From positions 186,001 through 250,000 of the forward strand of contig CAVSWD010000009.1 in NCBI GenBank assembly GCA_963731615.1: DNA of 64,000 nucleotides. Reading direction: 5' to 3'. The DNA is from Gaiellasilicea sp963731615. Lineage in GTDB: Bacteria > Actinomycetota > Thermoleophilia > Gaiellales > Gaiellaceae. Below the pieces are notes generated by a model, which was given only the letters and a program-made list of their open reading frames with translations, was not told the DNA's origin and ran no database searches. Positions 36,552-45,034 of the stretch are shown piece by piece. The position numbers were made by a program, and so were the translations under genes. Numbering within the stretch: position 1 is the first letter of the stretch; each line of letters starts with the position of its first letter.

Positions 36552-37631
36552 TCAGACGGTGGGAGTGGTCGTGGCCGGCGAACGGGTCGGCCCGCGCCGC
36601 CGGTGCTCGAGCCAGTCACGCAGGATCACCTGCGCCGCGCCCGCGACCGGGATCGCAGCAAGCGCGCCGACCACCCCCGCGAGCTTGGCGCCGATCAGCA
36701 CGGCGATCAGCACGACGAGCGGCGAGAGCTGCACGGTGCGGCCGTAGACGACCGGCTGGAGGACGTGGTTCTCGAGCTGCTGGTAGACGACGAAGAAGAT
36801 CAGCACGATCACACCCGACGTCGGGGAATCGAGGAACGCGATCGTCGTGACGAGGATCGCCGCGATCGTGGCTCCGGCGAGCGGGATCAGATCGAGGATC
36901 GCCACGACGAGCCCCAGTGCCACCGCATACGGGACGCCGACCGCAAGCAGGACCGCAGTCGAGACGACGCCCGCAATCAGGCTGATCGCCAGGTTGCCGG
37001 TCACGTAGCCGCCGATCGTCCGGTAGATGTCGTAGCCGACCTTGCGCCAGCGCGGCTGCTGCTCGGCCGGCAGCAGGCCGTAGATCCGCTCGACCCACAT
37101 TGGCCCTTCGAGCAGCATGAACAGCGTCAGGAACGCGATCGTGAGGGTCGCGACGACGGCCGTGACGACGCCCTTCGTCACCGCGATCGCCGTACCCGAG
37201 AACCCGAGCAGCTTGGAGGCGCCACCCTCGGAGAGCGCCTCACGCACCCGCTCGGTGATCTGGTATTCGCGCTCCAGGAACCCGAGCCGGCCGCGCCCGG
37301 CGGTCAGATCCTCGACGTAGCCCGGCACCGCATCGACGAAGTCGTTCACCTGGGAGACGATCGTCGGGATGATCGTGGCGGCGAGCGCGGCGATCGCGAG
37401 GATCGCGCCGACGAAGACGATCGTGACCGCGAGCCCTCGCCGCCGGACGCCGCGCCGCTGCAGCCCCTCGACAGCCGGGTTGAGCGCGAGGGCGAGAAAG
37501 ATCGCGACGAAGATCCAGATCAGGACACCCTGCGCCGCCCGGACGATCTCGATCATGATGATGCCCGCGAGGATGATCCCGAGCACGATCAGGATCGCGC
37601 GCGGGCGGAAGCGGACGAGGCGCTCCTCCAT
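36552..37631 (-). CDS. AI-2E family transporter
   Basis: The 359-residue protein has about eight membrane segments and the family features FLALALNPAVEGLQRRGVRR early, IPLAGATIAAILVT in the middle and YQQLENHVLQPVVYGRTVQL late. Members are exporters or Na+/H+ antiporters; the name does not imply autoinducer transport here. It is 31 nt downstream of phoD on the same strand. Confidence 0.88.
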   Translation of the reverse strand: MEERLVRFRPRAILIVLGIILAGIIMIEIVRAAQGVLIWIFVAIFLALALNPAVEGLQRRGVRRRGLAVTIVFVGAILAIAALAATIIPTIVSQVNDFVDAVPGYVEDLTAGRGRLGFLEREYQITERVREALSEGGASKLLGFSGTAIAVTKGVVTAVVATLTIAFLTLFMLLEGPMWVERIYGLLPAEQQPRWRKVGYDIYRTIGGYVTGNLAISLIAGVVSTAVLLAVGVPYAVALGLVVAILDLIPLAGATIAAILVTTIAFLDSPTSGVIVLIFFVVYQQLENHVLQPVVYGRTVQLSPLVVLIAVLIGAKLAGVVGALAAIPVAGAAQVILRDWLEHRRRGPTRSPATTTPTV

Positions 37632-37662
37632 GGAGCCACCTTCGGGAGCGGCGAGGGCGTTC

Positions 37663-39186
37663 CTACTTGGCCTTGAAAACGAACGGGCCGCAGGCGCCGC
37701 CGGTCTCCTCGCGCACGAGCCTGCCCTGCCGGTCCTTCGGCGACACGGTCAGCGTCCCGCCCGCGACGCGGACTTCGGCATAGCTGTAGACGTTCCCGCT
37801 CGAGCACGCCATTCCCACCCCACGGGGCGGTTGCGGCTTGTAGAAGAGCGCGACGATCGCGGAGCCCAGCCCGGGGCGGCCGAGTGTCTCGTCCACCTCC
37901 CGGTTCTGCGTGTTCGTCGCGACCGGGCCGGTGACTACCTCCCAGATCCCGGTGCCGACGGGGCCGCCGGCCTCGAGCGTGCGCAGCCGCACCTCGTTGA
38001 CGAAGTTCGCATGTGTGTCCGTGCTGAGGAAGACGACGTTCTTCACGTTTGCCTGCAGATAGCGGAGCAGCCGCTCGCGCTCGGCGGGATAGCCCTCCCA
38101 GCGGTCGTAGGGCAGGGCGTAGAACTGCTGGATCGGGACCTCGTTGACGATCACCTTCCAGGTCGCGGTCGACGCTTTGATCGCACGCGTGAAGGCTGCG
38201 TACTGCCGTGCTCCGAGCATCGTCCGAGACGGGTCGGCGAGAGCGTCCAGGCATGCCTGCGGCACGAGGTTCAGGAGCGAGGGCACGAGCGCCGCGAACG
38301 CGTTCCGCACCGGTTGCGGCGCGGTCGGCGCCAGATCGTTCGCGCACACCGTTCGCACCTTCGCGGAGCGGAACGAGCGCTCGTCGAGGAAGAAGAGCTC
38401 GAGATGCTTGCCCCAGCGGAAGGTCCGATAGAGCCCGTCACGGCCGGTCCACGTCACCGGCGCATAGTCGGTGAATGCGACCACGCCGCGGCTGTAGACG
38501 CCCGCGCCGTGCTCGGGCCGCGAGAAGTCGTTGATGAACTCGTGATCGTCCCAGTGGCTGTAGAGCCCGGTCGCGCGGCGAAGGTTCCGCAGGTGGCCGA
38601 AGCCGAGGTTCTGCCTGTACTTCGCCCACTTCGCCGGGATCGTGAGCGCGGGCGGGACACCGCCGACCTCGCTGTCCGAGTAGATCGTGTCGCCGAGGTT
38701 GATGTTGAAATGGTTCCGCTCGGTCGCCATCCGCCCGTACACCTCGAAGAGGTTGAATGCCGGCTTCCCCGTCTTCGGATCGTCGGTGCCGTCGGCGTCA
38801 CCCGTGATCGCGAACCGGATCGTCTGTGGATCCGAGGGCCGTGGCGCGGTGCGAAAGAACCCGTGGCTGACGAGGCGGCTGCGCCGAAACGGAACCGAGA
38901 ACGAATAGACGTAGCGACGGTTCGGCAACAGTCCGTGGACGCGCCGCTGGACGACCTGGTCGTGCTCTGCGCGCGCTCGCAGCTCGACCTGTACGACGGG
39001 CATTCCCTTGCGCGGGTCGGGCCAGACGTTCAGGCGGACCGTTCCCCGCTCGTTCGAGCGCGTCCAGAGGATGACGCTCGTCGAGGTGATCTCGCCCGCG
39101 GCGACGCCATGCGAGAACCCCGGCGCCGCAGTAGCGGCCGGAACGAGTGCCAGTGCGCCGAGACCGGCGATGACGAGGCGTCGCAC
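37663..39186 (-). CDS. phoD: Alkaline phosphatase D family phosphoesterase
   Basis: PhoD enzymes are secreted phosphodi- and monoesterases using Fe and Ca. The 507-residue protein has a signal peptide (about 1-20), a beta domain with ILWTRS, then metal-site motifs FNINLGDTIYSDSEV, SHWDDHEFINDF and FLSTDTHANFVNEV. The GTG start begins only two bases after the 3' end of tRNA-Gly on the same strand and has no ribosome binding site. Confidence 0.88.
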   Translation of the reverse strand: MRRLVIAGLGALALVPAATAAPGFSHGVAAGEITSTSVILWTRSNERGTVRLNVWPDPRKGMPVVQVELRARAEHDQVVQRRVHGLLPNRRYVYSFSVPFRRSRLVSHGFFRTAPRPSDPQTIRFAITGDADGTDDPKTGKPAFNLFEVYGRMATERNHFNINLGDTIYSDSEVGGVPPALTIPAKWAKYRQNLGFGHLRNLRRATGLYSHWDDHEFINDFSRPEHGAGVYSRGVVAFTDYAPVTWTGRDGLYRTFRWGKHLELFFLDERSFRSAKVRTVCANDLAPTAPQPVRNAFAALVPSLLNLVPQACLDALADPSRTMLGARQYAAFTRAIKASTATWKVIVNEVPIQQFYALPYDRWEGYPAERERLLRYLQANVKNVVFLSTDTHANFVNEVRLRTLEAGGPVGTGIWEVVTGPVATNTQNREVDETLGRPGLGSAIVALFYKPQPPRGVGMACSSGNVYSYAEVRVAGGTLTVSPKDRQGRLVREETGGACGPFVFKAK

Positions 39187-39188
39187 AG

Positions 39189-39259
39189 AGCGGGTGGAGG
39201 GAATCGAACCCTCGTAACTAGCTTGGAAGGCTAGGGCTCTACCATTGAGCTACACCCGC
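39189..39259 (-). tRNA. tRNA-Gly (anticodon TCC)
   Basis: Acceptor GCGGGTG/CACCCGC, anticodon stem CTAGC/GCTAG with loop CTTCCAA, T arm GAGGG-TTCGATT-CCCTC and discriminator T. Its 3' end is two bases from the phoD start codon. Confidence 0.95.
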
Positions 39260-39284
39260 GCGGAGGTGACGTAGCGTAGCCGCC

Positions 39285-39995
39285 GTGGATCCGTACGCGT
39301 GGTCGTGGAACGCCGAGGCGCTGGTGGTCGTCCCGGCCCTGACGGTCGCCTACCTGTGGGCCCTGCGGCGCTTCCCGGCGCCCCGCTGGCGGATCGCGAG
39401 CTTCCTGTCCGCGATGGCCCTCGTGCTCGCGGTCACGATCACGCCGATCGAGACGATCTCGCTCGGCTACCTCCTCTCTGTGCACCTGATCCAGAACGTC
39501 GTGCTGGCGGAGTGGGCGCCGCTCCTCGCCGTGCTCGGCATCCCGCCGGCGCTCGCGGCGCGCGCCCCGAGCGTCAACCCGCTCGCCGCGCTCGCGATCT
39601 GGGTCGTCAACTACGGCGTCTGGCACCTGCCCTGGATCTATGACGCCGCGCTCCGCCACCCCCATTCGCTGCTCCACCTCGAGCACGCGCTCTACTTCGT
39701 CACCGGCGTCTTGCTCTGGTGGCCGGTGATCCACAGCTCGATCTCGTCCGGCGCCAAGGCCGCCTATCTCTTCGCCGCGTTCCTGCTGGCGAGCCCGATC
39801 GGGCTGGTGATGGCGCTCGTGCCCGAGCCGATCTACGACTTCTACGCCGATGGACCAGGCCTGTGGGGCCTGTCTGCCATCCTCGACCAGCAGATCGCGG
39901 GCGTCTCGATGGCGGCCGCCGAGGCGGTCGTCTTCTTCGCCGCATTCGCGTTCTACGCGATTCGCTTCTTCGCCGAGCAGGACGCCGCGACATGA
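39285..39995 (+). CDS. Cytochrome c oxidase assembly protein, caa3-type CtaG
   Basis: The 236-residue polytopic protein has the caa3_CtaG layout: HLIQNVVLAEWAPLLAVLG, PWIYDAALRHPHSLLHLEH and LLWWPVI, with the conserved His residues that can hold copper or haem. It is needed in Bacillus for assembly of the CuA/CuB oxidase; here the partner oxidase lies outside the window. The start is GTG at 39285, and its stop overlaps the next ATG (ATGA). Confidence 0.85.
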   Translation: MDPYAWSWNAEALVVVPALTVAYLWALRRFPAPRWRIASFLSAMALVLAVTITPIETISLGYLLSVHLIQNVVLAEWAPLLAVLGIPPALAARAPSVNPLAALAIWVVNYGVWHLPWIYDAALRHPHSLLHLEHALYFVTGVLLWWPVIHSSISSGAKAAYLFAAFLLASPIGLVMALVPEPIYDFYADGPGLWGLSAILDQQIAGVSMAAAEAVVFFAAFAFYAIRFFAEQDAAT

Positions 39996-40204
39996 GGACG
40001 AATGGCACGAGCATGACTGCGATCCGTCGTTTTCTGCGGTCGCTCTTTGGCTCGACACCGGACTCGGAACCGGTCGAGGAACGCCGCTCGGGCACAGACC
40101 GCCGCACCGGCGACGAGCGCCGCTCGCCGGCGGGAGAGCCGCTCGGCACCGACCGCCGCTCCGGCACGGACCGCCGCGCCGGCGAAGACCGCCGCACGAA
40201 GTAA
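39992..40204 (+). CDS. Small Arg/Asp-rich repeat protein (70 aa)
   Basis: ATG overlaps the ctaG stop by 4 nt, indicating a coupled gene. The last 45 residues are repeats of the form GTDRR-x-G plus ERRS/DERRS spacers. The N-terminus may begin at ATG 40013 (MTAIRRFLRSLFG). The composition suggests a disordered polyampholyte, perhaps binding nucleic acid or membrane. I do not recognise a family. Confidence 0.55.
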   Translation: MRTNGTSMTAIRRFLRSLFGSTPDSEPVEERRSGTDRRTGDERRSPAGEPLGTDRRSGTDRRAGEDRRTK

Positions 40205-40261
40205 CGAGCGCGAGAACTCCAGCAACGATTCGAGCTCGGGATCTTCCCCGTCGATCCGTGA

Positions 40262-40329
40262 GCCGGGAGCGAAGCGACCCTTCAGGGATCTTCGCGCAGT
40301 CGGAATCTGCTTCCGCAGATTCCGACTGC
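40262..40329 (+). repeat. Two-hairpin dispersed element, copy B
   Basis: The core GAGCGAAGCGACCCTTCAGG is identical over 20 bases to copy A, and GCGAAG/CTTCGC closes the first hairpin. A 15-bp perfect hairpin follows at 40296-40329 with arms GCAGTCGGAATCTGC and loop TTCC. It lies 10 nt from the 3' end of tRNA-Pro. Confidence 0.75.
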
Positions 40330-40339
40330 TGCAATAAGG

Positions 40340-40413
40340 TCGGGGCGGCCGGATTCGAACCGGCGACTTCTCGCTCCCAAAGCGAGCGCGCTACCAGGCT
40401 GCGCCACGCCCCG
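40340..40413 (-). tRNA. tRNA-Pro (anticodon TGG)
   Basis: Acceptor CGGGGCG/CGCCCCG, anticodon stem CTCGC/GCGAG with loop TTTGGGA, T arm GCCGG-TTCGAAT-CCGGC and discriminator A. Confidence 0.95.
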
Positions 40414-40459
40414 ATCGTCGGAGTGTAGAGCGGGCCGACGCTGGTAGCGTCGCGGGGCC

Positions 40460-41407
40460 TTGGCCGACGTCGCGTATATCCCCGGCGAGCCGGGGCGTGA
40501 GCGGCGGCCGGCGGTCGGCTACGCGATGATCGTCTCCGCGGCGCTCCTCTTTGCACTGAACGGCACGGTCTCGAAGGTCGTGCTCCAGTCGGGCCTCTCG
40601 CCGCTCGAGCTGACGCAGGTGCGGGCGACCGGTGCCTTTCTCGGCTTCGCGCTGATCCTCGTGCTGACGCGGCGCGAGTCCTTGCGGCTGTCGCGGCGCG
40701 AGCTGCCCTACCTGATCGCCTTCGGGATCGCCGGGGTCGCGCTCGTGCAGTGGCTGTACTTCGTCTCGATCGGCCGGCTGCCGATCGGGATCGCGCTGCT
40801 GATCGAGTACATCGCGCCGATCCTGATCGCGATCTGGGCGTGGGCGGTGTTCAAGGAGCAGATCCGGAGACGGATCTGGCTGGCGCTCGCGCTCGCGTTG
40901 ATCGGCCTCTCGATCGTCGTCGAGGTCTGGAGCGGGCTCTCGCTCGACGGGGTCGGCGTTGTGGCAGCGCTCTGTGCAGCCGGCGCCTACGCGGTCTACG
41001 TCCTGATGGCGGAGCACGCCGTGCGCTGGCGCGACCCGGCCTCGCTGACGGCCTACGGCTTCCTCTTCGCGGCCCTGTTCTGGGCGGCGGTGCAGCCGTT
41101 GTGGCGGTTCCCGAGCAGCCGGCTCGACGACAGCGTGTCGCTGCTCGGCCACCTGGAGCGGTTCTCGCTCCCGGTCTGGCTCCTGCTCCTCTACATCGTC
41201 TTCGCCGGGACGATGGTGACGTTCCTGCTCGTCGCCGCCGCGCTGCGTCACATCTCCGCCACCCGGGTCGGGATCGTGGCGATGCTCGAGCCGGTGGCGG
41301 CGAGCGCGGTTGCGTTCCTCTGGCTCGGCGAGTCGTTCGGCGGCGCGCAGCTCGTGGGCGGGGCGATCGTGCTCGCCGCGATCCTGATTGCGCAGACCGC
41401 GCGCTAA
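40460..41407 (+). CDS. EamA/DMT-family transporter
   Basis: The 315-residue protein has ten membrane segments in two EamA halves, with ALLFALNGTVSK near the start and LEPVAASAVAFLWLGE, the family signature, near the end. DMT transporters export amino acids or metabolites; the substrate is unknown. The start is TTG at 40460, 46 nt downstream of the tRNA-Pro gene and divergent from it. Confidence 0.87.
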   Translation: MADVAYIPGEPGRERRPAVGYAMIVSAALLFALNGTVSKVVLQSGLSPLELTQVRATGAFLGFALILVLTRRESLRLSRRELPYLIAFGIAGVALVQWLYFVSIGRLPIGIALLIEYIAPILIAIWAWAVFKEQIRRRIWLALALALIGLSIVVEVWSGLSLDGVGVVAALCAAGAYAVYVLMAEHAVRWRDPASLTAYGFLFAALFWAAVQPLWRFPSSRLDDSVSLLGHLERFSLPVWLLLLYIVFAGTMVTFLLVAAALRHISATRVGIVAMLEPVAASAVAFLWLGESFGGAQLVGGAIVLAAILIAQTAR

Positions 41408-41455
41408 CGCCTTCTTTACAACCGATCCCCCCGACGGGGGAAGTTTCCGTCCGAT

Positions 41456-41953
41456 ATGGTCGGCATCCTGCCTTTTATGCAGATTTCAAGTCATATTTGC
41501 AGACTTTTACTCGCCGTCTTCCTCAGCTTTGCGCTGGTGCCTGCGGCCCAGGCGGCGACCATGAGCAAGAGCGAGCGCACGCTGCTCGGAGCGGTCAACG
41601 AGGTCCGCGCCGCCCACAACCTCAGGCCGCTCAAGGTCGACGCAAAGCTGCTCGCTTCGGCTCGGAACTACTCCGCGACCATGATCGCCCAGGACGTCTT
41701 CACGCACGGTGCGTTCGCCGAGCGTCTCGCGCAGAGCGGCGCCCGCGGCCCGGCCTTCGGCGAGAACCTCGCCTGGGGCACGGGGCGGCTCGCCGGTGCC
41801 CGCAACATCGTCGACATGTGGATGGCAAGCCCGGGCCATCGCGCGAACCTGCTCCGGCCGGGCTGGAACCGCGTCGGAATCGGCGCGCGCGTGGGGAACT
41901 TCCTGGGCTACCCCGGCGCGACCGTCATCACGGCTGACTTCGCCGGCTCCTAG
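41456..41953 (+). CDS. Secreted CAP (SCP/PR-1) domain protein, second copy
   Basis: The protein of about 165 residues has a signal peptide ending near AAQA-ATM and a CAP domain with VRAAHNLRPLKVD, FGENLAWGTG and MWMASPGHRANLL. The true start may be ATG 41477. The signal-peptide codons (ATT, AGT, CAT, AGA, TTA) are AT-rich, unlike the rest of the genome. It is convergent with the response regulator. Confidence 0.82.
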   Translation: MVGILPFMQISSHICRLLLAVFLSFALVPAAQAATMSKSERTLLGAVNEVRAAHNLRPLKVDAKLLASARNYSATMIAQDVFTHGAFAERLAQSGARGPAFGENLAWGTGRLAGARNIVDMWMASPGHRANLLRPGWNRVGIGARVGNFLGYPGATVITADFAGS

Positions 41954-41973
41954 ATTTACGCCTTCCGCGCTGC

Positions 41974-42414
41974 TCAGCCGGAGCTGTCGGCCAGCGCACG
42001 CAGCTCGCTGAGCTTCTCGCGCCGCAGCTCGTCGAGCTCGCCACGGTCCAGCCGGTCGAGCAGCCCCCGCACAAGCGGCGCCAGCTCGACCGGATTGAAC
42101 GGCTTCGTGATGTAGTCGACTCCGCCGATGTCGAGGCCGCGAGCACGGTCGCGGAACTCCGCCCGCGCGGTCAGGAAGATGATCGGGATCGACGCGGTGC
42201 GCTCGTCCTCGAGCAGCGCCTCGGCCACGCCCCACCCGTCGAGGCCGGGCATCATCACGTCGAGCAGGATCACATCCGGTTCCTCGGTCTGCGCCGCCTC
42301 GAGGCCGGAGGGCCCGTCGCCGGACTCGAGCACCGACATCCCTTCAGCCTCGAGATTGACACGGCAAAGCAGCCGAATCGGCGCCTCGTCGTCGATCACC
42401 AGAACGCGCGTCAT
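41974..42414 (-). CDS. Single-domain response regulator
   Basis: The 146-residue receiver domain has acidic pocket VIDDEAP, phospho-acceptor Asp in VILLDVMMPGLDG, Thr in IFLTAR and Lys in YITKPFN. After the receiver only a short charged helix remains, so there is no DNA-binding output; it probably acts by protein contact. It lies 25 nt after the sensor kinase gene, its likely partner. Confidence 0.9.
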   Translation of the reverse strand: MTRVLVIDDEAPIRLLCRVNLEAEGMSVLESGDGPSGLEAAQTEEPDVILLDVMMPGLDGWGVAEALLEDERTASIPIIFLTARAEFRDRARGLDIGGVDYITKPFNPVELAPLVRGLLDRLDRGELDELRREKLSELRALADSSG

Positions 42415-42439
42415 CCCGTGCGGCTCCTACCCGGATCTG

Positions 42440-44860
42440 TCATGTCTCAGTCGCGGTCGCCCGCAGCTCGAGCACGAACGTCGAGCCCTTCGCCTGCTCG
42501 GAGTCGACCCAGATCCGGCCGCCCATCGCCTTGACGAGGCCGTCGGCGAGGAACAGGCCGAGACCCGCTGCACCCGCGCCGACCGTCCCCGCGGCTGCAT
42601 CGCCGCGGTAGAACTTGCGGAAGATCCGCTCCTGCTCGGCGTGGGGAATGCCGACACCCTGATCCTCGACGCTCACCTCGACGGCGTCCTCGCGGCGCCG
42701 CGCCGCCACGGTCACCGTCCCGCCCGCGGGCGAGTAGCGAACCGCATTGTCGAGCAGGTGCGCCAGCACCTGGCCCAGCTTGTCGCCGTCGGCCTCGGCC
42801 GAGAGCGGCTCGTCGGATAGGGCGACGACGAAGCGGTGCCCGAACTGGCCGTCCTGCGCCTCGACCGAGCGCACCGCAGCGCTGACGACGGCGCCGACGT
42901 CGGTTGCGGCGAGCTGAACGGCCATGTCGCCGCTGTCGAGCTGGGCGACCGAGAGCAGGCGGTCGACGATCGCCGTCAGGCGTTCCGACTCGGAGGCGAT
43001 GTAACGGAGGAACGTCGCCCGTTCCTCCTCGCCGAAGAGGACGTCCTGCCGCAGCAGCGTCTCGGCGAATCCGTAGATCGAGGTCAGCGGCGTGCGGAGC
43101 TCGTGCGAGACGGTGGAGACGAAGTCCGACTTCATCTGCTCGACGCTCCGCTCGGCGGAGATGTCACGGAACGCATAGATGCGCCCGGCGATGGCGCCTG
43201 CGGGGTCGGTCATCACCGCCTCGCTCAGGGAGAGCCAGACCTCCTCGCCGCCGCGCCGAATCGGCACCAGGCGGCTGCCGGCGGCCGAGATGCTCTCGCC
43301 CGTCTCGAGGGGCCGGCCGAGAGCCTCGGCAGGCGTCCGTCCGAGCGCCTCGCTCGCGGGCACGCCCGTGACGCGCTCCGCGGCCGGGTTCCAGAGCACC
43401 ACGTCACCGTCGCGGTCGACGGCGACGATCCCGTCGGCGACGTTGGCGAGGATCGCTTCGCTGCGCTGCTGCTCCTGGCTGACCCCCTGGTAGAGCTCGG
43501 CGTTCGAGCGCGCGGCCGCTGCGGCGGCGGCGAGCGCGTTCAGCGCGTCACCCTCCTCGTCGCGCCACTCCCGGGGCCGGTTTCCGTAGACGGCGAGGAT
43601 GCCGTGGACCGCGGCGTCGGGACCGACCATCGGCACGCCGAGATACGCCGCGTAGCCGGCGTCGAGCATCGGATCGGTGTTGACGAGGCGCCGGTCTTCG
43701 CGGACGTCGGCGATCGCTCGGGTCGAGCGCGTCTGCACGATGTCGCCTACGAGCCAGCCGGTCGAGGGCGCTGCCGCCCCGACCACGTCGAGCTCGCCGC
43801 TGCCCGTCGCCGCACGGACGACCACCTCGTCGTCCTCCAGCAGGCGCACGGAGGCACCGTCGGCGCCGAGAAGCTCCGCTGCGTGGCGGACGGTGTGGTC
43901 GAGAACGTTGTCCGGATCGAGCTCGCCGGCGAGCTCCCGCCCCGCCTTGGCGAGCCGCTGGGCAAGTGCGCGAGACCGACGCTCGCGCTCGTACAGCTCA
44001 CTTCGCTCCAAGGCGCCTCGTGCGGCGGCGGCGACGTGGCCCGCGAGCTCCAGCTGCGCATCCTCGAAGACGTGCTCGTCGCGGAAGAACACGAGCACGA
44101 GCCCGAACCGGTCGTCGTCCGGCTCCGGCAGCGGCACTGCAAGCAGCGAGCGCCGGCCGGCAGCCTCGGCCGCCGGTGCGAGCCCGGCCTCGAAGCGGCT
44201 GTCGCCGCTGAGCTGCCGTGAGGCGAGCACCTTTCCGGCGCGGGCTCCGGACGTCAGCCCGGCTCCCTCGTCCCGGAGATAGTCCGCCAGCCCTTCCGCG
44301 AGCTCGTACGCGCCCACGAGCTCCAGCTCGCCTCCCCCGGTCCGGAGCACGGCTGCCGAGTCGCCGCCGAGGGCCTCGGCGGCTGCCTGGGCGACCGCGT
44401 CGAGCGTCGCGTTCGCGGAGAGCGGCTCGCTCAGAACCGCGGCGATCCGGTAGAAGCCGCGCTCGAGCTCGCGTTCGCGGAGCGACGAGGACTGCTCCGC
44501 GTCCTGCTGCGCGCCGCCTCCGAGCAGGCCGCGGTCGGCCCAGTTGCGCACGACCACGATCGCCGGGACGAGCGCGAGCAGGATCGCGGCAAAGGCGACG
44601 AGTGCGTTGCCACCGATCGGCTCGCGCTCGACGAGGAGCTGAATGCCGACGACGGCCGCGCCCAGCCCGACGCACAGGAAGGTCAGCGCAGCGGCAGAGC
44701 TAGGCTCACGCGCGCTGCGTCCCTCCCGCCTCAGAGCCGCTGCGAGCGCCACGCCCACGGTGAGGTAGAGCACCGCCAGAATGAGCAGCGGCACCGCGTT
44801 GAACAGCACCGCCTGAGTCACTGTGTCCACTGGGCGACTACGGATGATAGTGCGAGCCAT
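42440..44860 (-). CDS. Membrane sensor histidine kinase with two GAF domains and a PAS domain
   Basis: Of 806 residues, 15-125 hold three membrane helices. Two GAF domains follow (about 140-290 and 305-460), then PAS (about 470-580, IVAVDRDGDVVLWNPAAERV), a HisKA domain with phospho-His in SHELRTPLTS and an ATPase domain with DNAVRYSP, DQGVGIP and GLGLFLADGL. It phosphorylates a response regulator, probably the adjacent one. The ligand is unknown; GAF and PAS suggest a small molecule, redox or light. Confidence 0.92.
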   Translation of the reverse strand: MARTIIRSRPVDTVTQAVLFNAVPLLILAVLYLTVGVALAAALRREGRSAREPSSAAALTFLCVGLGAAVVGIQLLVEREPIGGNALVAFAAILLALVPAIVVVRNWADRGLLGGGAQQDAEQSSSLRERELERGFYRIAAVLSEPLSANATLDAVAQAAAEALGGDSAAVLRTGGGELELVGAYELAEGLADYLRDEGAGLTSGARAGKVLASRQLSGDSRFEAGLAPAAEAAGRRSLLAVPLPEPDDDRFGLVLVFFRDEHVFEDAQLELAGHVAAAARGALERSELYERERRSRALAQRLAKAGRELAGELDPDNVLDHTVRHAAELLGADGASVRLLEDDEVVVRAATGSGELDVVGAAAPSTGWLVGDIVQTRSTRAIADVREDRRLVNTDPMLDAGYAAYLGVPMVGPDAAVHGILAVYGNRPREWRDEEGDALNALAAAAAAARSNAELYQGVSQEQQRSEAILANVADGIVAVDRDGDVVLWNPAAERVTGVPASEALGRTPAEALGRPLETGESISAAGSRLVPIRRGGEEVWLSLSEAVMTDPAGAIAGRIYAFRDISAERSVEQMKSDFVSTVSHELRTPLTSIYGFAETLLRQDVLFGEEERATFLRYIASESERLTAIVDRLLSVAQLDSGDMAVQLAATDVGAVVSAAVRSVEAQDGQFGHRFVVALSDEPLSAEADGDKLGQVLAHLLDNAVRYSPAGGTVTVAARRREDAVEVSVEDQGVGIPHAEQERIFRKFYRGDAAAGTVGAGAAGLGLFLADGLVKAMGGRIWVDSEQAKGSTFVLELRATATET

Positions 44861-44873
44861 GCTGCTTTGAAAG

Positions 44874-44891
44874 ATGGGCCGTCCGGCCTAT
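44874..44891. promoter_or_regulatory. 18-bp palindrome upstream of the sensor kinase
   Basis: ATGGGCCGtcCGGCCTAT is an almost perfect dyad 13 bp upstream of the kinase start codon. The same motif with a different centre occurs at 50263-50280. I read it as a binding site for a shared regulator. Confidence 0.45.
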
Positions 44892-44940
44892 TGGAACCGG
44901 TCGCCTGCGCGAGTTAGCGTGACTGTCTGGGCGATGCGAA

Positions 44941-45008
44941 CCGCGCTTTGCGCGGGGAGCATTGGAAAGGCCCTGCCGCGACGACCCCCCGACGTGGCAG
45001 GGCCTTTT
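44941..45008 (+). promoter_or_regulatory. Tandem hairpins ending in a T-run before ispH (attenuator or small RNA)
   Basis: The first hairpin is CCGCGC-TTT-GCGCGG at 44941-44955. The second has 12-bp arms at 44966-44977 and 44996-45007 (AAAGGCCCTGCC and complement) followed by TTTTC, the form of an intrinsic terminator. It ends 27 nt before the ispH start, so it could be a leader attenuator or the end of a short RNA. Confidence 0.5.
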
Positions 45009-45034
45009 CGCTGCCCGCCGCTACCATCGCTGCC

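Noticed and set aside
41433..41448. CCCCCC/GGGGG hairpin before the CAP gene as a terminator
   Set aside because: The stem is short with a 3-base loop and has no T-run, so the evidence is too weak to list.
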